Assembly (NCBI GenBank): GCA_026874595.1
Contig: CM049311.1
Span: 14,351,676-14,415,675 of the forward strand
Direction: 5' to 3'
DNA from: Sipunculus nudus
Lineage: Eukaryota; Annelida; Sipuncula; Golfingiida; Sipunculidae
Length of the DNA stretch: 64,000 nucleotides
Shown piece after piece: positions 60,922 to 64,000 of this stretch (position 1 is its first letter; each line of letters starts with the position of its first letter). The notes under the pieces are model-generated. The model worked only from the letters and a program-made list of their open reading frames with translations, was not told the origin of the DNA and did no database searches. The translations under genes were made by a program, and so were the position numbers.

Positions 60922-63215
60922 TTAAACGTACAGATCCTCAAACTTGGTCTTCCTGCAGTAGCGGGGAATGGACCTGCGGCTGAAACTAGGCCAGTTCTGG
61001 ATTTCCGCGTAGAGGGCATCCCCAGGACATGCTGTACATCCGGCATTACGGTGTCCAAAAAGCTCGTACCCGCTGGTCAGCTTACCCTAATAAAATCAAT
61101 CATAAATACAATATTCTTTATTAAAATAGGAAAATAAAACGTGTATCTTATTTTTTGATAATCCAAGTAAATATTGTGGTAAGAAATCGGTTGGTTCACA
61201 CGTTAGAAAATCGAATAAAGGTGTGTGGTGTAGAAATTTTTACAACGATGAAGTCATTACTCCATGCAGCACTGAGTACTGCATTCAGGGGGGCCCTTAA
61301 GTCTTATTTATTCAACAATTTCACTGCCAACAAATTAATGCAGGACGGATAACCAAGTGAGAAACACGTATGAATTACCTTAAGTATATTGGAACTGCGC
61401 ACTTTAAATATTTATATATTACCTTTTGGAGGTTTATATTAAATATCGTATGTGCCACAAATTCCTTTATTTCTGAACTACTTCATACAATGATTTTTCA
61501 CACTGAAGGTATATCTGTCCAAGATCTTTAATACAGTAACATTGTGGAACAACGTGAGACTAAAACAGCAATTCACTTTTCCAGTTAACACCATTGAGAG
61601 AAAAATATCTAAACTTACGGGCCATTAACCTTTTTTTGTATTAATAAAGAGTTAATTCATAATTTTTGGGTCCATATTTAATCTTTTTTATAAAGAAAAT
61701 TAGCATTAGTTGACGTAATAAAATCTAGGATTTGTAAAAGTATAATGCGTGTCACCTGACTGCGTCCACAATCGATGATGTCCTGGGCGGCGTCGATGGC
61801 GGCCTGCGTGGGGCGAGATGACGTGAAGGTCCCGATGAAGCAGACAGCGGCGCCGATAGAGTTATAGCCGTATGTGTGGCCGCCCGTAGCGTCCCACCCA
61901 CGCCCCTCGTACACCCGGCCGTCACCGCCTACCAACCAGTTGTAACCAATGTCGCTCCAGCCTTAATAACAATAATGATAATAATAATAATAATCATCAT
62001 CATCATCATCATCGTCTTCATCATCACCCGACGAAGAAAAAGAAGAAGATTAAGAAGAAGGAGGAGAAGAAGGAGAAAAAGATAATAAAAATCATCATCA
62101 TCATCAAAGTTCTTTTCAATTTAAGACATACTAGTATTTAATAAAACCAAACACCCTTGATTAAGAACATATATTCACATGCATATAATGTAATTTTGAA
62201 GATAAACATTTCATATCTGGGAAACAAAAAAGCGAGAACATAAACATTTGAAATCTATAAGCCTATGTATCTTTTTCATTATTTTCCGCATGCTACTATA
62301 CTCGTTAAATGAAAAAAATTGAACTATCATGTCGAACATTCGCATTTCCTGGATTCTTTATATAAATTACATAAATTTAAAAGCACTTGGAATCCGGCCA
62401 TTTTTACTTTTTAACTCTTTATTACTCGATGTAATAATTATTAGGAGTGTTGCTTAACGTTTGTTCTGTCTGGATTTGTTACAGGATTCCATTTCTTCAT
62501 TTTATTCAAGTTTGTATATTTATTACCTCCCAGCAAATTCGCTCAATATACAACGTGTTTTTCTCTTGACGGGCCAGTTTGTAAAGGCTACCAGGTAATG
62601 TTAGGGTTTATTAAAAAGTATTATGGCGACAGTGAACCAACCTCGGCTGTTCATGTGATAGTTCTGGATGGCGCGCATCTGTGACGAGCAGGCCGATAAC
62701 GAGCTACACCCAGCGCCGGCCGTGTGGTGGACGAACAGGTAGGGAACGGGAGTTCTCATGGTCGTCCGTCTTCTGGGGGCACGCGCTCCCCACTCGGCCC
62801 GGGATACGATTTCCACTGAACCACAGTCACCGCCACCTGGTGTCAAACATTGTTAAAAGTATACTATTATTTTTTTTTTATTTTTTTTTTCAAATAAGTT
62901 TTACATGTTATACAATGTTTACATGCGGATGGTACGGGAAGGCCTATTCATGAAGGCAAAAGTTTTAACAATTTGTAAACATATTAATGTTATTTCTGTT
63001 AAAATGACATAGAGAACTTTCTTACATGCATTTACAAAATCAGTAGTTTACATGGTTTTTATATCATTTAATAAACATAGGCCGTCGTGACATACCATTT
63101 TTATGGCGTTACTGTATCTTATGTGTAGAGTTCCTAAGTCACGTGACCTACCTCCACCCCCTGAGCATCTGCTGGCGTCGGCCGTCACCAGGAAGTCTCC
63201 AGCGGCCCATCCTTG
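60922..63215 (-). CDS. peptidoglycan-recognition protein, amidase type (5'-incomplete)
   Basis: Four exons join in phase: 63215-63152, 62836-62642, 61961-61756 and 61086-60922 (stop TAA). They give about 209 aa plus an unseen N-terminus. The first exon, [20 protein letters not shown], resembles the end of an SH3-like (SH3b) domain, found before the PGRP domain in some mollusc proteins. The PGRP/amidase_2 domain follows: [29 protein letters not shown], the conserved CSSLSAC disulfide pair, [35 protein letters not shown] and [12 protein letters not shown]. The zinc-binding and catalytic residues of amidase-active PGRPs are present: His of HHTAG, Tyr of GYNW, His of GHR and Cys of ACPG. The protein should therefore cleave the MurNAc-L-Ala bond of bacterial peptidoglycan and act outside the cell, if the missing N-terminus holds a signal peptide. 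A 20-residue basic tail ([18 protein letters not shown]) follows the domain. Donor GTTGGT and acceptor TTAAG are slightly weak. Confidence 0.93.
61966..62105. repeat. compound trinucleotide repeat (ATA/ATC/GAA)
   Basis: ATAATA, CATCATC and AGAAGA runs lie in the PGRP intron immediately upstream of exon 61961-61756, replacing a normal polypyrimidine tract. The open frame over it (Ile and Arg runs) is an artefact. Confidence 0.85.
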
Positions 63216-63327
63216 CTGAACGAAGAGAGAGACTTCATAGATATAATGATGAAGGGTACTGTAGACAACAGGAAACATTAAGACTAGTTTGACGCTGCAT
63301 GCACCCCTATATGCTTAGCCGCCCGAA

Positions 63328-63372
63328 GCGACGAAACGTCTTAAAAGCTTTAACGGTCATCTGTTTCGTCGC
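63328..63372. repeat. perfect 10-bp inverted repeat
   Basis: GCGACGAAAC (63328-63337) and GTTTCGTCGC (63363-63372) flank a 25-base spacer; possible end structure of a small element or a chance hairpin. Confidence 0.7.
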
Positions 63373-63403
63373 CTCCCCATTTATATAGCGTAGATAGCGG
63401 GAT

Positions 63404-63420
63404 GGGGGGGGGGGGGGGGG
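63404..63420. repeat. poly-G tract
   Basis: Seventeen consecutive G followed within 10 bases by C6 and later G6 and C6 runs. Confidence 0.9.
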
Positions 63421-63879
63421 TGCATACCCCCCAGAATTTTAGGTGGGGGGATGGTGTGTACAATCATCCCCCCAGGTTTCCATGAGGAAAATAATTTTAA
63501 TATATATTTATAACGAACGTTGTGAGGTATTAGAAGTGAAAACTGTCTCGCGTCGTCAAAATTCAAGGATCGTTAATCAGAGCTTCACCATAGGTTTCGT
63601 ATATTTTGTATCTGCAATGGAGATACGCTCATAATATTCAATTACAGTCTAACCGTAATTACTATTTTTGTTGAGTATACAATTTAATGTCCAGACTAGG
63701 ACCTCCATAGCTCTATAGCTATATGATAATCTATTAGGCCTTATCATATGAATTAAAATGTTTAACTATTCTACGAATAACACATTCTCATATTTTAGAA
63801 TGCATTCGGCCAAAAGCATAATATGTATACATTGGCGGCGAAACCAAATTCTTATTGGGGGGGGGGGCAATAGTAGACA

Positions 63880-63890
63880 AGTATATATAC

Positions 63891-63922
<32 letters not shown>

Positions 63923-63944
63923 ATATATTTATTTATATATATAA
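63880..63944. repeat. (AT)n-rich microsatellite
   Basis: Interrupted AT/ATTT run at the window edge, near a G10 tract (63857-63866). Confidence 0.9.
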
Positions 63945-64000
63945 GGGCCGTAGCCTGACCCTATTGGCAGGGGGACAGTAAGCGGATTCGAGGGGGAAAT

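Larger units (their letters stand above)
63216..64000. other. presumed PGRP intron or upstream DNA, no exon seen
   Basis: An exon carrying the SH3b start and signal peptide should lie upstream on the minus strand, but none is recognisable to the window edge. The stretch holds a hairpin, poly-G, C-rich and AT repeats. Confidence 0.5.

Noticed and set aside
61876-62085. Plus-strand frame with Ile and Arg runs
   Set aside because: It is antisense to a PGRP exon and then crosses trinucleotide repeats.

Overview
This window is animal nuclear DNA. Genes are broken into many small exons bounded by GT/AG introns, poly(A) signals are AATAAA, and most of the sequence is intronic or repetitive. Three conserved genes are visible. 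A secreted peptidoglycan-recognition protein with an SH3-like N-terminal piece, many G homopolymers, and tandem-core repeats ending in ACGGACAGAC-type tails together suggest a bivalve mollusc. That assignment is an inference; no marker gene in the window proves it.

Layout. 1-5.6 kb: intergenic, dominated by a complete non-autonomous hAT-type transposon (901-2830, perfect 8-bp target duplication). 5.69-15.24 kb, + strand: an hnRNP Q/R (SYNCRIP) gene with a 5' UTR exon, eleven coding exons, three RRMs and an RGG tail. It has an apparent alternative terminal exon with its own poly(A) signal. 15.2-29.5 kb: gene-poor DNA with a decayed LINE fragment, degraded tandem repeats and a fresher array at 24.5-25.6 kb. 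29.8-53.1 kb, - strand: SF3A3 (SF3a60), 16 exons located. One short exon of about 56 nt near the 3' end cannot be found. Its introns hold three tandem-core arrays, all lying in the same direction and sharing tail motifs, a 429-bp inverted-repeat element rich in poly-G, and a LINE copy with an open reverse-transcriptase frame. 53.18-55.45 kb: a 2.27-kb element with terminal inverted repeats of about 390 bp and a 9-bp target duplication, inserted 86 bp upstream of the SF3A3 start codon. 55.5-60.8 kb: AT-rich, no gene seen. 60.9-63.2 kb, - strand: the 3' four exons of a peptidoglycan-recognition protein; its 5' exon(s) are not visible.

The first two genes converge, and both encode RNA-processing proteins (an hnRNP and a U2 snRNP subunit). 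Nothing in the sequence shows that they are co-regulated. The PGRP is an unrelated innate-immunity gene on the same strand as SF3A3. The most unusual material is the family of tandem-core elements. Unit lengths are about 138-165 bp or a multiple; two of the arrays carry the palindrome GGTGGCGCCACC; one carries a very recent 659-bp higher-order repeat. The other notable item is the long-TIR transposon at the SF3A3 promoter, whose ends are packed with CGGAAGT motifs.

All exon limits were read by eye from splice consensus, reading phase and remembered human family sequences. No search or alignment was run.
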